Under the pieces are notes generated by a model. The model was not told the origin of the DNA and searched no databases. It worked only from the letters and a program-made list of their open reading frames with translations. A DNA stretch of 64,000 nucleotides from Anadara kagoshimensis (taxonomy: Eukaryota; Mollusca; Bivalvia; Arcoida; Arcidae). How positions within the stretch are numbered: the first letter of the stretch is position 1; every line of letters starts with the position of its first letter. The stretch spans positions 44,597,901 through 44,661,900 of the forward strand of contig CM037857.1 of the NCBI GenBank assembly GCA_021292105.1, in the 5' to 3' direction. Position numbers and translations under genes: made by a program. Below are positions 24,031 through 36,800 of the stretch, piece by piece.

Positions 24031-25050
24031 TAGCGGTAGCTCAGTTGATAGAGTGCTCGCTCCATAAGTGTGAGGTCGTAGGTTCGAGCCCGACCGGGTC
24101 TGACACAGGACTTGAAAGTGGGTAGTGACTGTTCTTTCGTCAAGCACTCGGCGTTACGAAATGAAAGTCGCGGTTCTTTCGGGTGGGATCTTAAAATAAA
24201 TGTGATGATGTAATTGAGACTATAAGACTTTTCTGCTGTTTGTAGTTTTTATTGTGGTCTTCCGATGGTTATATTCCAATCTGTAATAACAATCTTCAGT
24301 GGGACTTCCGCACTAAGTAATGTGTTGTGTGTTGTGTAGATGGATGTGTGTGTATCTCTCTCGAAGTGTTGCGATGTGTGTCTATCTCGATTTGCTTACA
24401 GGACTACCTTTATATATATTTGAATTTAATTATGTTTATTGCCAGGTAGATCTATATAACGGTCAAGAGTCATTGACCCTTGTCCTGTCCAAATATGATA
24501 CCATGCAGTATCTTGTTGAGAATCCTACCTGACAATAATTCTTTAGTAAAATCATAAAATTGTTGAATAACATTTAAGCCAGGTAGATATCCCACATTGT
24601 GGTCAACAGTCATTGACCCCTGTCTTGTATAAAGACAATACTAGGTAGTATCTGGAACTTAGTGATATACCTGGCAATAATGTTTTAATAAAGTTATAAA
24701 ACAAACAGCCAAAGTTAACCGAATTGTGAAAAAATATTTTGATTTTTAATTTCTATAATTTCCAATATCATTACATACGTTCTATGCCCGTCTAAAAAAA
24801 TGAAATTATTAGATAATTTGAGTTTTTGTAGAGAATAAAAAATATTTTTATTTTTAATTTCTATAATTTCCAATATCATTACTTAAACGAGGTCCCGTGT
24901 CACGGTGGGCTTGGCATGCTAAAGAACCCTGCTGTATAATGCCATCAGCGCAACGCACAGGCAAAATTTCTGCACCTTAGCCTATAGCTGGCAGCGTCTC
25001 GATATAAGTGAAATATTCTTGACTGGGACGTTAAACACCATTTTCCAAGT
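24031..25050 (+). mobile_element. tRNA-derived SINE split by an insertion
   Basis: The tRNA-like head at 24031-24100 has an A box (TAGCTCAGTTGATAGAG) and a B box (GGTTCGAGCCC), then a body with GGGTAGTGACTGTTCTTTCG. The copy breaks after TCTTAAAATAAA (about 24200) and resumes at about 24890 with GGTCCCGTGTCACGGTGGGC, ending near TTGACTGGGACGTTAAACAC (about 25040). In the uninterrupted copy at 27347-27660 the same two halves are adjacent. About 690 bp therefore lie inside this copy. Confidence 0.85.
24440..24700. repeat. Direct duplication of about 137 bp inside the split SINE
   Basis: GCCAGGTAGAT, GTCATTGACC and CTGGCAATAAT-like blocks at 24440-24563 recur in the same order at 24577-24700 with moderate divergence. 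A second short duplication (TTTTTAATTTCTATAATTTC) occurs at about 24743 and 24853. Confidence 0.8.
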
Positions 25051-25097
25051 CTTGTGAAACAGTGGTTTTATCTCAAACTGATTCAATAATATACCTT

Positions 25098-25480
25098 TCA
25101 ACATTTATTAATAACACAGAGCTGAGTCAACATTTATTAATAACACAGAGCTGAGTCAACATTTATTAATAACACAGAGCTGAGTCAACATTTATTAATA
25201 ACACAGAGCTGAGTCAACATTTATTAATAACACAGAGCTGAGTCAACATTTATTAATAACACAGAGCTGAGTCAACATTTATTAATAAGACAGAGCTGAG
25301 TCAACATTTATTAATAACACAGAGCTGAGTCAACATTTATTAATAACACAGAGCTGAGTCAACATTTATTAATAAGACAGAGCTGAGTCAACATTTATTA
25401 ATAACACAGAGCTGAGTCAACATTTATTAATAAGACAGAGCTGAGTCAACATTTATTAATAACACAGAGCTGAGTCAACC
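25098..25480. repeat. 29-bp tandem array, about 13 copies
   Basis: The unit ACATTTATTAATAACACAGA plus GCTGAGTCA is almost identical in every copy; the only recurrent variant is AACACAGAG against AAGACAGAG. Such homogeneity suggests recent expansion. It begins about 50 bp after the SINE end. Confidence 0.97.
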
Positions 25481-25904
25481 TAAATATACTGAGGAGAAAT
25501 TCAATTTCTTGTGAGATGCTTTATAGAATAGGAAGAGAAAAAATAAGAAAGGAACGTTTCTATTTTTAATTTGAATGGTAACCGGCTCTCAGTACTTTTA
25601 GTATTTTGATTGGAAAATTGGAACAGAGTTTGTGTTTTCTCACACGTGAGACATAAAAAATCCGGCGAGTTTACCCATGTGAGATTTTTCTGTCTCACCC
25701 TAGGGATGACATCACTTGTCTCTCAAAGGCACAATCACTTACGCTTAATTGATGACATCATAATCATCAAGTTTTACATGGCGACGTCAACAAAATCGAT
25801 TATGTCATTCTCAGAAAGCACCGATGATGGCCTGAAAACTGACCGTTTGGTGCAATGTTGTTTTTTTTACAAATCATGTTTTTGTGCTGCGATTGTGCGA
25901 GAAA

Positions 25905-26070
25905 AAGAATCCTACATCAGTAACAGTGTAAGGCAGAGATATCTAAAACTGGGATAAATAGTTTCAATGTCCAGAACTCGCTATTTTATTTTCGTTCTGG
26001 ACAGGAAAACATTCATCCTCGTTTTAAATATATCTGTCTTACACTGTTGCAGGTGTAAGATTCTATTATT
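25905..26070. repeat. Foldback element with imperfect arms
   Basis: AGTAACAGTGTAAGGCAGAG (about 25918) is inverted with mismatches as ATATCTGTCTTACACTGTTG (26028-26047). Nested inside, GTCCAGAAC (25970-25978) pairs with GTTCTGGAC (25995-26003). A smaller inverted pair lies just upstream (TCTCACACGTGAGAC and CATGTGAGA, 25638-25690). Probably one or two short foldback elements. Confidence 0.65.
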
Positions 26071-27120
26071 CTTATTTCTTTTTTTATATAATCTATTCAA
26101 TAATCCATGTAATACGGTCATACAATAAAAATCGTATTGAATGAGTGTGACGTCATAAAAGCATAAAAGTTATTATAAAAGCATATTGAATATGGTCATA
26201 CTAATGTATTTAGGACAATACATATCAATATTAAAATATTTGTATTGCATTGTACATTTCAAACAAGGAAATATCATATAAAAGATAAGATTTTCCGTTG
26301 TTGGGTGTAGAATCAAGGCACGCAATATTTACATTTAAAATTGTAGGTGATCAAAATAGTCAATTAACAATAATGTTATTTTAAAAAATACATAGTTATT
26401 GCTAATTTGTCATTTTTACTTGAAGAAAATTCAGAAAAAAATATTTGCAAGGTAATTATTTTGTACATTAATAAGGTTTACAATGTTTTTGCTGATGTTA
26501 AATTCACAATAATATTTGTAAGGTCAAATAGGCCAGGTAAAATTTGTACCTGGTTAAATATTTTAAATAAAGCCTGTTTGACTGACGTCACGTATACTTT
26601 ATCTATATACCCCGTGTAGTTTAGGAATTTCCAAGTTTAAAATGGCGAAGGACGCTACTGTTAGAACCATTTAGAACAGGTAACAAATATACCACATCTA
26701 TATCATAACTGAAAATTCTGTATTAGATACTGAAAATAGTACTTTGTGTAAAAACTATATAACTATATATATAGTATAAACTAAGGGAGGTAATTTTGCA
26801 ATATAAATTAGGTTGATAACACTTCCGTGTTTACTTTTTTGTTGACATTGGCGATATAATCATAAAACAATAGGTACAAGTCGAGAATACAAAGTTAAAA
26901 TTTAGTGAAACAAGATTATGAAAAATAACACGATATATCGAAGCCTTTAGTTTACTGGTCAACATAGGTGTAAATTTTCTTTCTTTGTCGCCATAATTTA
27001 ATCTTTTTGTGAATGACTCTATTTTGACATAGGTTTAGGTAAGTATTAACTCGGTTCTTAATAATGTCACTGTTCGCGATTGATTAATTGATTGATTTGT
27101 TACACCCTAGTCATAATATG
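26071..27120. other. AT-rich intergenic stretch
   Basis: No gene, RNA or repeat recognised in about 1 kb. Confidence 0.55.
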
Positions 27121-27124
27121 TCGC

Positions 27125-27330
27125 TTGTATCCAAACGTCACCAGTTATAGGCGAAGTGACAAAAATTTTGAACCCCGTAGTGAGTTAATGGTGCCCAGGG
27201 AGGGTTCTTTATTTAACTTGCCACGCCTACTGAGAAATGTGGTATCGGTTTTTAAGACGGTATCTATTAAGTACCTTTCATGTCAAAATGCTGAGTGTTT
27301 GGCGATTTCAAGAACAGTCGCTATCTTTTT
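27125..27330 (-). mobile_element. Diverged SINE fragment, reverse orientation
   Basis: TGCTGAGTGTTTGGCGATTT and the following GAACAGTC are the reverse complement of the SINE body (GACTGTTC...AAGCACTCGGC). The copy is older than its neighbour and abuts it head to head. Confidence 0.65.
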
Positions 27331-27346
27331 TTAAATTTGAACATCC

Positions 27347-27660
27347 TCGCTATATTCGCTCCGTAAGTGGGAGGTCGTGGGTTCGCACCCGGCCGGGTCG
27401 GACACAAGACTTTAAAGTGGGTAGTGACTGTTCTTTCTCCAAACACTCGGCATTATGAAATGAAAGTCACGTTTCTTTCGGATGGGAACTTAAAATAAAA
27501 TAGGTCCCGTGTCACGGTGGGCTTGGCACGCTAAAAACCCTTCTGTATAATTTCATCAGCGCAACGCACAGTCAACACTGCACCTTCGCGTATAGCTGGC
27601 GGCGTTTCGATGTAAGTGAAATATTCTTGACTTGGACGATGAACACCATTACTCAACTCA
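27347..27660 (+). mobile_element. tRNA-derived SINE, 5'-truncated
   Basis: Keeps the B box region (GTGGGTTCGCACCC), the body (GGGTAGTGACTGTTCTTTCT), GGTCCCGTGTCACGGTGGGC and the 3' part (TATAGCTGGCGGCGTTTCGA), ending in a short ACTCA-type tail. The A box end is missing where it meets the inverted fragment. Confidence 0.85.
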
Positions 27661-27859
27661 ACTCCTCACTATATTCTCGTCGTAATGTTTATAGATAAAG
27701 AGTTCGGCTATGTAAAAGTTCATGTAGAAGTAGTCATTAATTATAAATAAATAAATAATATAATATTTTACAAATTATAGACCCATTGTTGATTAGTGTG
27801 TTAACTGTATGGGTCAATTAATACAACATATAGGACTATATAACCACAACACTAGCTTT

Positions 27860-30800
27860 TTATATATCAGTGCCCGTCTAAAGTAGGGGGGTTATAATCA
27901 GTGTGCGCAATCACTATTTTTATACCAGTGCCCGTCCAGAGTAGGGGGTTATAGTCAGTGTGCGCAATCACTATTTATATACCAGTGCCCGTCTAAAGTA
28001 GGGGGTTATAATCATAGTGCGCAATCACTATTTATATACCAGTGCCCGTTCAGAGAAGGGGGTTTATAATCATTGCGCGCAATCACTGTTTATATACCAG
28101 TGCCCGTTCAGAGTAGCGGCTTTATAATCAGTGTGCGCAATCACTATTTATATACCAGTGCCCGTCTAAAATAGGGGTTATAATCAGTGTGTTCAATCAC
28201 TATTTATATACCAGTGTCCGTCTAAAGTAGGGGGTTATAATCATTGTGCGCAATCACTATTTATATACCAGTGCCCGTTCAGAGAAGGGGGATTGATAAT
28301 CATTGCGCGCAATCACTATTTATATACCAGTGCCCGTCCAGAGTAGGGAGTTAAATCACTGTGCGCAATCACTATTTATATACCAGTGCCCGTCCAGAGT
28401 AGGGAGTTTTAATCAGTGTGTGCAATCACTATTTATATACCAGTGCCCGTCAGAGTAGGGGGTTTAAAATCAGTGTGCGCAATCACTATTTATATACCAG
28501 TGCCCGTCCAGAGAAGGGGGTTTAAATCAGTGTGCGCAATCACTATTTATATACCAGTGCCCGTCTAAAGTAGGGGGTTATAATCAGTGTGCGCAATCAC
28601 TATTTATATACCAGTGCCCGTCTAAAGTAGGGGTTTATAATCAGTGTGCGCAATCACTATTTATATACCAGTGCCCGTCCAGAGTAGGGGTTTAAATCAG
28701 TGTGCGCAATCACTATTTATATACCAGTGCCCGTCCAGAGTAGGGGGTTTAAAATCAGTGTGCGCAATCACTATTTATATACCAGTGCCCGTCTAAAGTA
28801 GGGGGTTATAATCATTGTGCGCAATCACTATTTATATACCAGTGCCCGTCTAAAGTAGGGGTTTATAATCAGTGTGCGCAATCACTATTTATATACCAGT
28901 GCCCGTCCAGAGTAGGGAGTTATAATCAGTGTGCGCAATCACTTTTATATACCAGTGCCCGTTCAGAGTAGGAAGTTATAATCAGTGTGCGCAATCACTA
29001 TTTATATACCAGTGCCCGTCCAGAGTAGGGGGGTTATAATCAGTGTGCGCAATCACTATTTATATACCAGTGCCCGTCTAAAGTATGGGTTTATAATCAG
29101 TGTGCGCTATCACTATTTATATACCAGTGCCCGTCCAGAGTAGGAAGTTATAATCAGTGTGCGCAATCACTTTTTATATACCAGTGCCCGTTCAGAGTAG
29201 GGGGTTTATAATCATTGCGCGCAATCACTGTTTATATACCAGTGCCCGTTCAGAGTAGGGGTTTATAATCAGTGTGCGCAATCACTATTTATATACCAGT
29301 GCCCGTCTAAAATAGGGGTTTATAATCAGTGTGTTCAATCACTATTTATATCAGTGTCCGTCTAAAGTAGGGGGTTATAATCATTGTGCGCAATCACTAT
29401 TTATATACCAGTGCCCGTTCAGAGAAGGGGATTGATAATCATTGCGCGCAATCACTATTTATATACCAGTGCCCGTCCAGAGTAGGGAGTTAAACCAGTG
29501 TGCGCAATCACTATTTATATACCAGTGCCCGTCCAGAGTAGGGGGTTATAATCAGTGTGCGCAATCACTATTTATATACCAATGCCCGTCCAGAGTAGGG
29601 GGTTTATAATCAGTGTTCGCAATCACTATTTATATACCAGTGCCCGTCCAGAGTAGGGGGTTTAAAATCAGTGTGCGCAATCACTATTTATATACCAGTG
29701 CGTCCGAGAAGGGGGTTTAAAATCAGTGTGCGCAATCACTATTTATATACCAGTGCCGTCTAAAGTAGGGGGTTATAATCAGTGTGCGCAATCACTATTT
29801 ATATACCAGTGCCCGTCTAAAGTAGGGGTTTATAATCAGTGTGCGCAATCACTATTTATATACCAGTGCCCGTCCAGAGTAGGGGTTTAAATCATTGCGC
29901 GCAATCACTATTTATATACCAGTGCCCGTCCAGAGTAGGGAGTTAAAATCAGTGTGCGCAATCACTATTTATATACCAGTGCCCGTCCAGAGTAGGGGGT
30001 TTATAATCAGTGTGCGCAATCACTATTTATATACCATGCCCGTCCAGAGTAGGGGGTTTATAATCAGTGTGCGCAATCACTATTTATATACCAGTGCCCG
30101 TCCAGAGTAGGGAGTTTTAATCAGTGTGTGCAATCACTATTTATATACCAGTGCCCGTCCAGAGTAGGGGTTTAAAATCAGTGTGAGCAATCACTATTTA
30201 TGTACCAGTGCCCGTCCAGAGAAGGGGTTTAAAATCAGTGTGCGCAATCACTATTTCTATACCAGTGCCCGTCAAGTAGGGGGTTATAATCAGTGTGCGC
30301 AATCACTATTTATATACCAGTGCCCGTCTAAAGTAGGGGTTTATAATCAGTGTGCGCAATCACTATTTATATACCAGTGCCCGTCCAGAGTAGGGGTTTA
30401 AAATCAGTGTGCACAATCACTATTTATATACCAGTGCCCGTCCAGAGTAGGGGTTTAAAATCAGTGTGCGCAATCACTATTTATATACCAGTGCCCGTCA
30501 AAGTAGGGTTATAATCATTGTGCGCAATCACTATTTATATACCAGTGCCCGTCTAAAGTAGGGGTTTATAAATGTGCGCAATCACTATTTATATACCAGT
30601 GCCCCTCCAGAGTAGGGAGTTATAATCAGTGTGCGCAATCACTTTTATATACCAGTGCCCGTTCAGAGTAGGAAGTTATAATCAGTGTGCGCAATCACTA
30701 TTTATATACCAGTGCCCGTCCAGAGTAGGGGGTTATAATCAGTGTGCGCAATCACTATTTATATACCAGTGCCCGTCTAAAGTATGGGTTTATAATCAGT

Positions 30801-33800
30801 GTGCGTTATCACTATTTATATAAGTGCCCGTCCAGAGTAGGGAGTTATAATCAGTGTGCGCAATCACTTTTATATACCAGTGCCCGTCAGAGTAGGGGGT
30901 TTATAATCAGTGTGCGCAATCATATTTATATACCAGTGCCCGTCCAGAGTAGGGGTTTAAAATCATTGCGCGCAATCACTATTTATATACCAGTGCCCGT
31001 CCAGAGTAGGGAGTTTAAAATCAGTGTGCGCAATCACTATTTATATACCAGTGCCCGTCCAGAGTAGGGGGTTTATAATCAGTGTGCGCAATCACTATTT
31101 ATATACCAATGCCCGTCCAGAGTAGGGGGTTTATAATCAGTGTGCGCAATCACTATTTATATACCAGTGCCCGTCCAGAGTAGGGAGTTTTAATCAGTGT
31201 GTGCAATCACTATTTATATACCAGTGCCCGTCCAGAGTAGGGGGTTTAAAATCAGTGTGAGCAATCACTATTTATGTACCAGTGCCCGTCCAGAGAAGGG
31301 GTTTAAAATCAGTGTGCGCAATCACTATTTCTATACCAGTGCCCGTCTAAAGTAGGGGGTTATAATCAGTGTGCGCAATCACTATTTATATACCAGTGCC
31401 CGTCTAAAGTAGGGGTTTATAATCAGTGTGCGCAATCACTATTTATATACCAGTGCCCGTCCAGAGTAGGGGTTTAAATCAGTGTGCACTCACTATTTAT
31501 ATACCAGTGCCCGTCCAGAGTAGGGGTTTAAAATCAGTGTGCGCAATCACTATTTATATACCAGTGCCCGTCTAAGTAGGGGTTATAATCATTGTGCGCA
31601 ATCACTATTTATATACCAGTGCCCGTCTAAAGTAGGGGTTTATAAACAGTGTGCGCAATCACTATTTATATACCAGTGCCCCTCCAGAGTAGGGAGTTAT
31701 AATCAGTGTGCGCAATCACTTTTATATACCAGTGCCCGTTCAGAGTAGGAAGTTATAATCAGTGTGCGCAATCACTATTTATATACCAGTGCCCGTCCAG
31801 AGTAGGGGGGTTATAATCAGTGTGCGCAATCACTATTTATATACCAGTGCCCGTCTAAAGTATGGGTTTATAATCAGTGTGCGCTATCACTATTTATATA
31901 CAGTGCCCGTCAGAGTAGGGAGTTATAATCAGTGTGCGCAATCACTTTTTATATACCAGTGCCGTTCAGAGTAGGGGTTATAATCAGTGTGCGCAATCAC
32001 TATTTATATACCAGTGCCCGTCTAAAATAGGGGTTTATAATCAGTGTGTTCAATCACTATTTATATACCAGTGTCCGTCTAAAATGGGGGTTATAATCAT
32101 TGTGCGCAATCACTATTATATATAGTGCCTGTTTAGAGAAGGGGGTTTAATCATTGCGCGCAATCACTATTTATATACCAGTGCCCGTCCAGAGTAGGGA
32201 GTTTTAATCAGTGTGCGCAATCACTATTTATATACCAGTGCCCGTCAGAGTAGGGGGTTTATAATCAGTGTGCGCAATCACTTTTTATATACCAGTGCCC
32301 GTCCAAGTAGGGGGTTTATAATCAGTGTGCGCAATCACTATTTATATACCAGTGCCCGTTCAGAGAAGGGAGTTAAATCAGTGTGCGCAATCACTATTAT
32401 ATACCAGTGCCCGTCCAGAGTAGGGGGTTATAATCAGTGTGCGCAATCACTATTTATATACCATGCCCGTCCAGAGTAGGGGTTATATCAGTGTTGCGCA
32501 ATCACTATTTATATACCAGTGCCCGTCCAGAGTAGGGGGTTTAAATCAGTGTGCGCAATCACTATTTATATACCAGTGCCCGTCCAGAGTAGGGGGTTAT
32601 AATCAGTGTGCGCAATCACTATTTATATACCAGTGCCCGTCCAGAGTAGGAAGTTTTAATCAGTGTGCGCAATCACTATTTATATACCAGTGCCCGTCCA
32701 GAGTAGGGTTTATAATCAGTGTGCGCAATCACTATTTATATACCAGTGCCCGTCCAGAGTAGGAAGTTTTAATCAGTGTGCGCAATCACTATTTATATAC
32801 CAGTGCCCGTCCAGAGTAGGAAGCTATAATCAGTGTGCGCAATCACTATTTATATACCAGTGCCCGTCCAGAGTAGGAAGTTTTAATCAGTGTGCGCAAT
32901 CACTATTTATATACCAGTGCCCGTCCAGAGTAGGGGGTTTATAATCAGTGTGCGCAATCACTATTTATATACCAGTGCGTCCAGAGTAGGAAGTTTTATT
33001 CAGGTCCACAATCACTATTTATATACCAGTGCCTGTCTAAAGTAGGGGTTTATAATCAGTGTGCGCAATCACTATTATATACCAGTGCCCGTCCAGAGTA
33101 GGGGGTTATAATCAGTGTGCGCAATCACTATTTATATACCAGTGCGTCCAGAGTAGGGTTTTAATCAGTGTGCGCAATCACTATTTATATACCAGTGCCT
33201 GTCTGAAGTAGGGGTTTATAATCAGTGTGTGCAATCACTATTTATATACCAGTGCCGTCCAGAGTAGGAAGTTTTAATCAGTGTGCGCAATCATATTTCT
33301 ATACCAGTGCCTCTCAAGTAGGGGTTTATAATCAGTGTGCGCAATCACTATTTATATACCAGTGCCCGTCAGAGTAGGAGTTTTAATCAGTGTGCGCAAT
33401 CACTATTTATATACCAGTGCCTGTCTAAAGTAGGGTTTATAATCAGTGTGCGCAATCACTATTTATATACCAGTGTCCGTCCAGAGTAGGAAGTTTTAAT
33501 CAGTGTGCGCAATCACTATTTATATACCAGTGCCTGTCTAAAGTAGGGGTTTATAATCAGAGTGCGCAATCATATTTATATACCAGTGCTCGTCCAGAGT
33601 AGAGGGTTTATAATCAGTGTGCGCAATCATATTTATATACCAGTGCCCGTCCAGAGTAGGGGTTATAATCAGTGTGCGCAATCAATATTTATATACCAGT
33701 GCCCGTCCAGAGTAGGGGTTTATAATCAGTGTGCGCAATCAAAATTTATATACCAGTGCCTGTCTAAAGAGGGGTTTAATCAGTTGTGCGCAATCACTAT

Positions 33801-36800
33801 TTATATTACCAGTGCCCGTCCAGAGTAGGGTTTTTAATCAGTGTGCGCAATCACTATTTATAACCAGTGCCATCTAAAGTAGGGGTTTATAATCAGTGTG
33901 CGCAATCACTATTTATATACCAGTGCCCGTCCAGAGTAGGGTTTATAATCAGTGTGCGCAATCACTATTTATATACCAGTGCTCGTCCAGAGTAGGGGTT
34001 TATAATCAGTGTGCGCAATCACTATTTATATACCAGTGCCCGTCCAGAGTAGGGTTTTAATCAGTGTGCGCAATCACTATTTATATACCAGTGCCCGTCC
34101 AGAGTAGGGGGTTTATAATCAGTGTGCGCAATCATATTTATATACCAGTGCCCGTCCAGAGTAGGGGTTATAATCAGTGTGCGCAATCAAATTTATATAC
34201 CAGTGCCCGTCCAGAGTAGGGGGTTGATAATCAGTGTGCGCAATCAATATTATATACCAGTGCCCGTCCAGAGTAGGGGGTTATAATCAGTGTGCGCAAT
34301 CAATATTTATATACCAGTGCCCGTCCAGAGTAGGGGGTGTATAATCAGTGTGCGCAATCAAAAATATACCAGTGCCCGTCCAGAGTAGGGGGTTGATAAT
34401 CAGTGTGCGCAATCAATATTTATATACCAGTGCCCGTCCAGAGTAGGGGTTTATAATCAGTGTGCGCAATCACATTTATATACCAGTGCTCGTCCAGAGT
34501 AGGGGGTTTATAATCAGTGTGCGCAATCACTATTTATATACCAGTGCCCGTCCAGAGTAGGGGGTTTATAATCAGTGTGCGCAATCAATTTATATACCAG
34601 TGCCCGTCCAGGTAGGGGGTTTATAATCAGTTGTGCGAATCATATTTATATACCAGTGCCCGTCAGGTAGGGGGTTTATATCAGTGTGCGCAATCACTAT
34701 TTATATACCAGTGCCCGTCAGAGAAGGGGGTTTTATAATCATTGCGCGCAATCACTATTTATATACCAGTGCTCGTCAGAGTAGGAAGTTTTAATCAGTG
34801 TGCGCAATCACTATTTATATACCAGTGCCCGTCTAAAAGTAGGGGGTTTATAATCAGTGTGCGCAATCACTATTTATACCAGTGCCCGTCCAGTAGGAAG
34901 TTTAAATCAGTGTGCGCAATCACATTTATATACCAGTGCCCGTCCAAAGTAGGGGTTTATAATCAGTGTGCGCATCACTATTTATATACCAGTGCCCGTC
35001 AGAGTAGGAAGTTTTAATCAGTGTGCGCAATCACTATTTATATACCAGTGCCCGTCCAGAGTAGGGGGTTATAATCAGTGTGCGCAATCACTATTTATAT
35101 ACCAGTGCCCGTCCAGAGTAGGGGAAGTTTTAATCAGTGTGCGCAATCACTATTTATATACCAGTGCCCGTCCAGATAGGAAGCTTAATCAGTGTGCGCA
35201 ATCACTATTTATATACCAGTGCCCGTCCAGAGTAGACAGTTTTAATCAGTGTGCGCAATCACTATTTATATACCAGTGCCCGTCCAGAGTAGGGGGTTTT
35301 ATAATCCAGTGTGCGCAATCAATATTATATACCAGGCGTCCAGAGTAGGAAGTTTTATTCAGTGTGCACAATCACTATTTATATACCAGTGCCTGTCTAA
35401 AGTAGGGGTTTTATAATCAGTGTGCGCAGTCACTATTTATATACCAGTGCCCGTCCAGAGTAGGGGGTTTATAATCAGTGTGCGCAATCACTATTTATAT
35501 ACCAGTGCCCGTCCAGAGTAGAAGTTTTAATCAGGTGCGCAATCACTATTATATACCAGTGCCTGTCTAAAGTAGGGGTTTATAATTAGTGTGCGCAATC
35601 ACTATTTATATACCAGTGCCGTCCAGAGTAGGGTTTTAATCAGTGTGCGCAATCATATTTATATACCAGTGCTCAAAGTAGGGTTTATAATCAGTGTGCG
35701 CAATAACTATTTATTACCAGTGCCCGTTCCAGAGTAGGAAGTTTTAATCAGTGTGCGCAATCACTATTTTATATACCAGTGCCTGTCAAGTAGGGTTATA
35801 ATCAGTGTGCGCGCAATCACTATTTATATAGCAGTGTCCGTCCAGAGTAGGAAGTTTAATCAGTGTGCGCAATCATATTTATATACCAGTGCCTGTCAAG
35901 TAGGGTTTTAATCAGTGTGCGCAATCATATTTATATACCAGTGCTCGTCCAGAGTAGAGGGTTTTATAATCAGTGTGCGCAATCAAATTATATACCAGTG
36001 CCCGTCCAGAGTAGGGGGTTTATAATCAGTGTGCGCAATCATATTTATATACCAGTGCCCGTCCAGGAGTAGGGGGTTTATAATCAGTGTGCGCAATCAA
36101 AATTTATATACCAGTGCCTGTCTAAAGAAGGGGTTTTATAATCAGTGTGCGCAATCACTATTATATACCAGTGCCCGTCCAGNNNNNNNNNNNNNNNNNN
36201 NNNNNNNNNNNNNNNNNNNNNNNNNNNNNNNNNNNNNNNNNNNNNNNNNNNNNNNNNNNNNNNNNNNNNNNNNNNNNNNNNNNNNNNNNNNNNNNNNNNN
36301 NNNNNNNNNNNNNNNNNNNNNNNNNNNNNNNNNNNNNNNNNNNNNNNNNNNNNNNNNNNNNNNNNNNNNNNNNNNNNNNNNNNNNNNNNNNNNNNNNNNN
36401 NNNNNNNNNNNNNNNNNNNNNNNNNNNNNNNNNNNNNNNNNNNNNNNNNNNNNNNNNNNNNNNNNNNNNNNNNNNNNNNNNNNNNNNNNNNNNNNNNNNN
36501 NNNNNNNNNNNNNNNNNNNNNNNNNNNNNNNNNNNNNNNNNNNNNNNNNNNNNNNNNNNNNNNNNNNNNNNNNNNNNNNNNNNNNNNNNNNNNNNNNNNN
36601 NNNNNNNNNNNNNNNNNNNNNNNNNNNNNNNNNNNNNNNNNNNNNNNNNNNNNNNNNNNNNNNNNNNNNNNNNNNNNNNNNNNNNNNNNNNNNNNNNNNN
36701 NNNNNNNNNNNNNNNNNNNNNNNNNNNNNNNNNNNNNNNNNNNNNNNNNNNNNNNNNNNNNNNNNNNNNNNNNNNNNNNNNNNNNNNNNNNNNNNNNNNN

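Noticed and set aside
25098..25480. CRISPR-like array (29-bp repeats)
   Set aside because: It is a plain head-to-tail tandem repeat without spacers.
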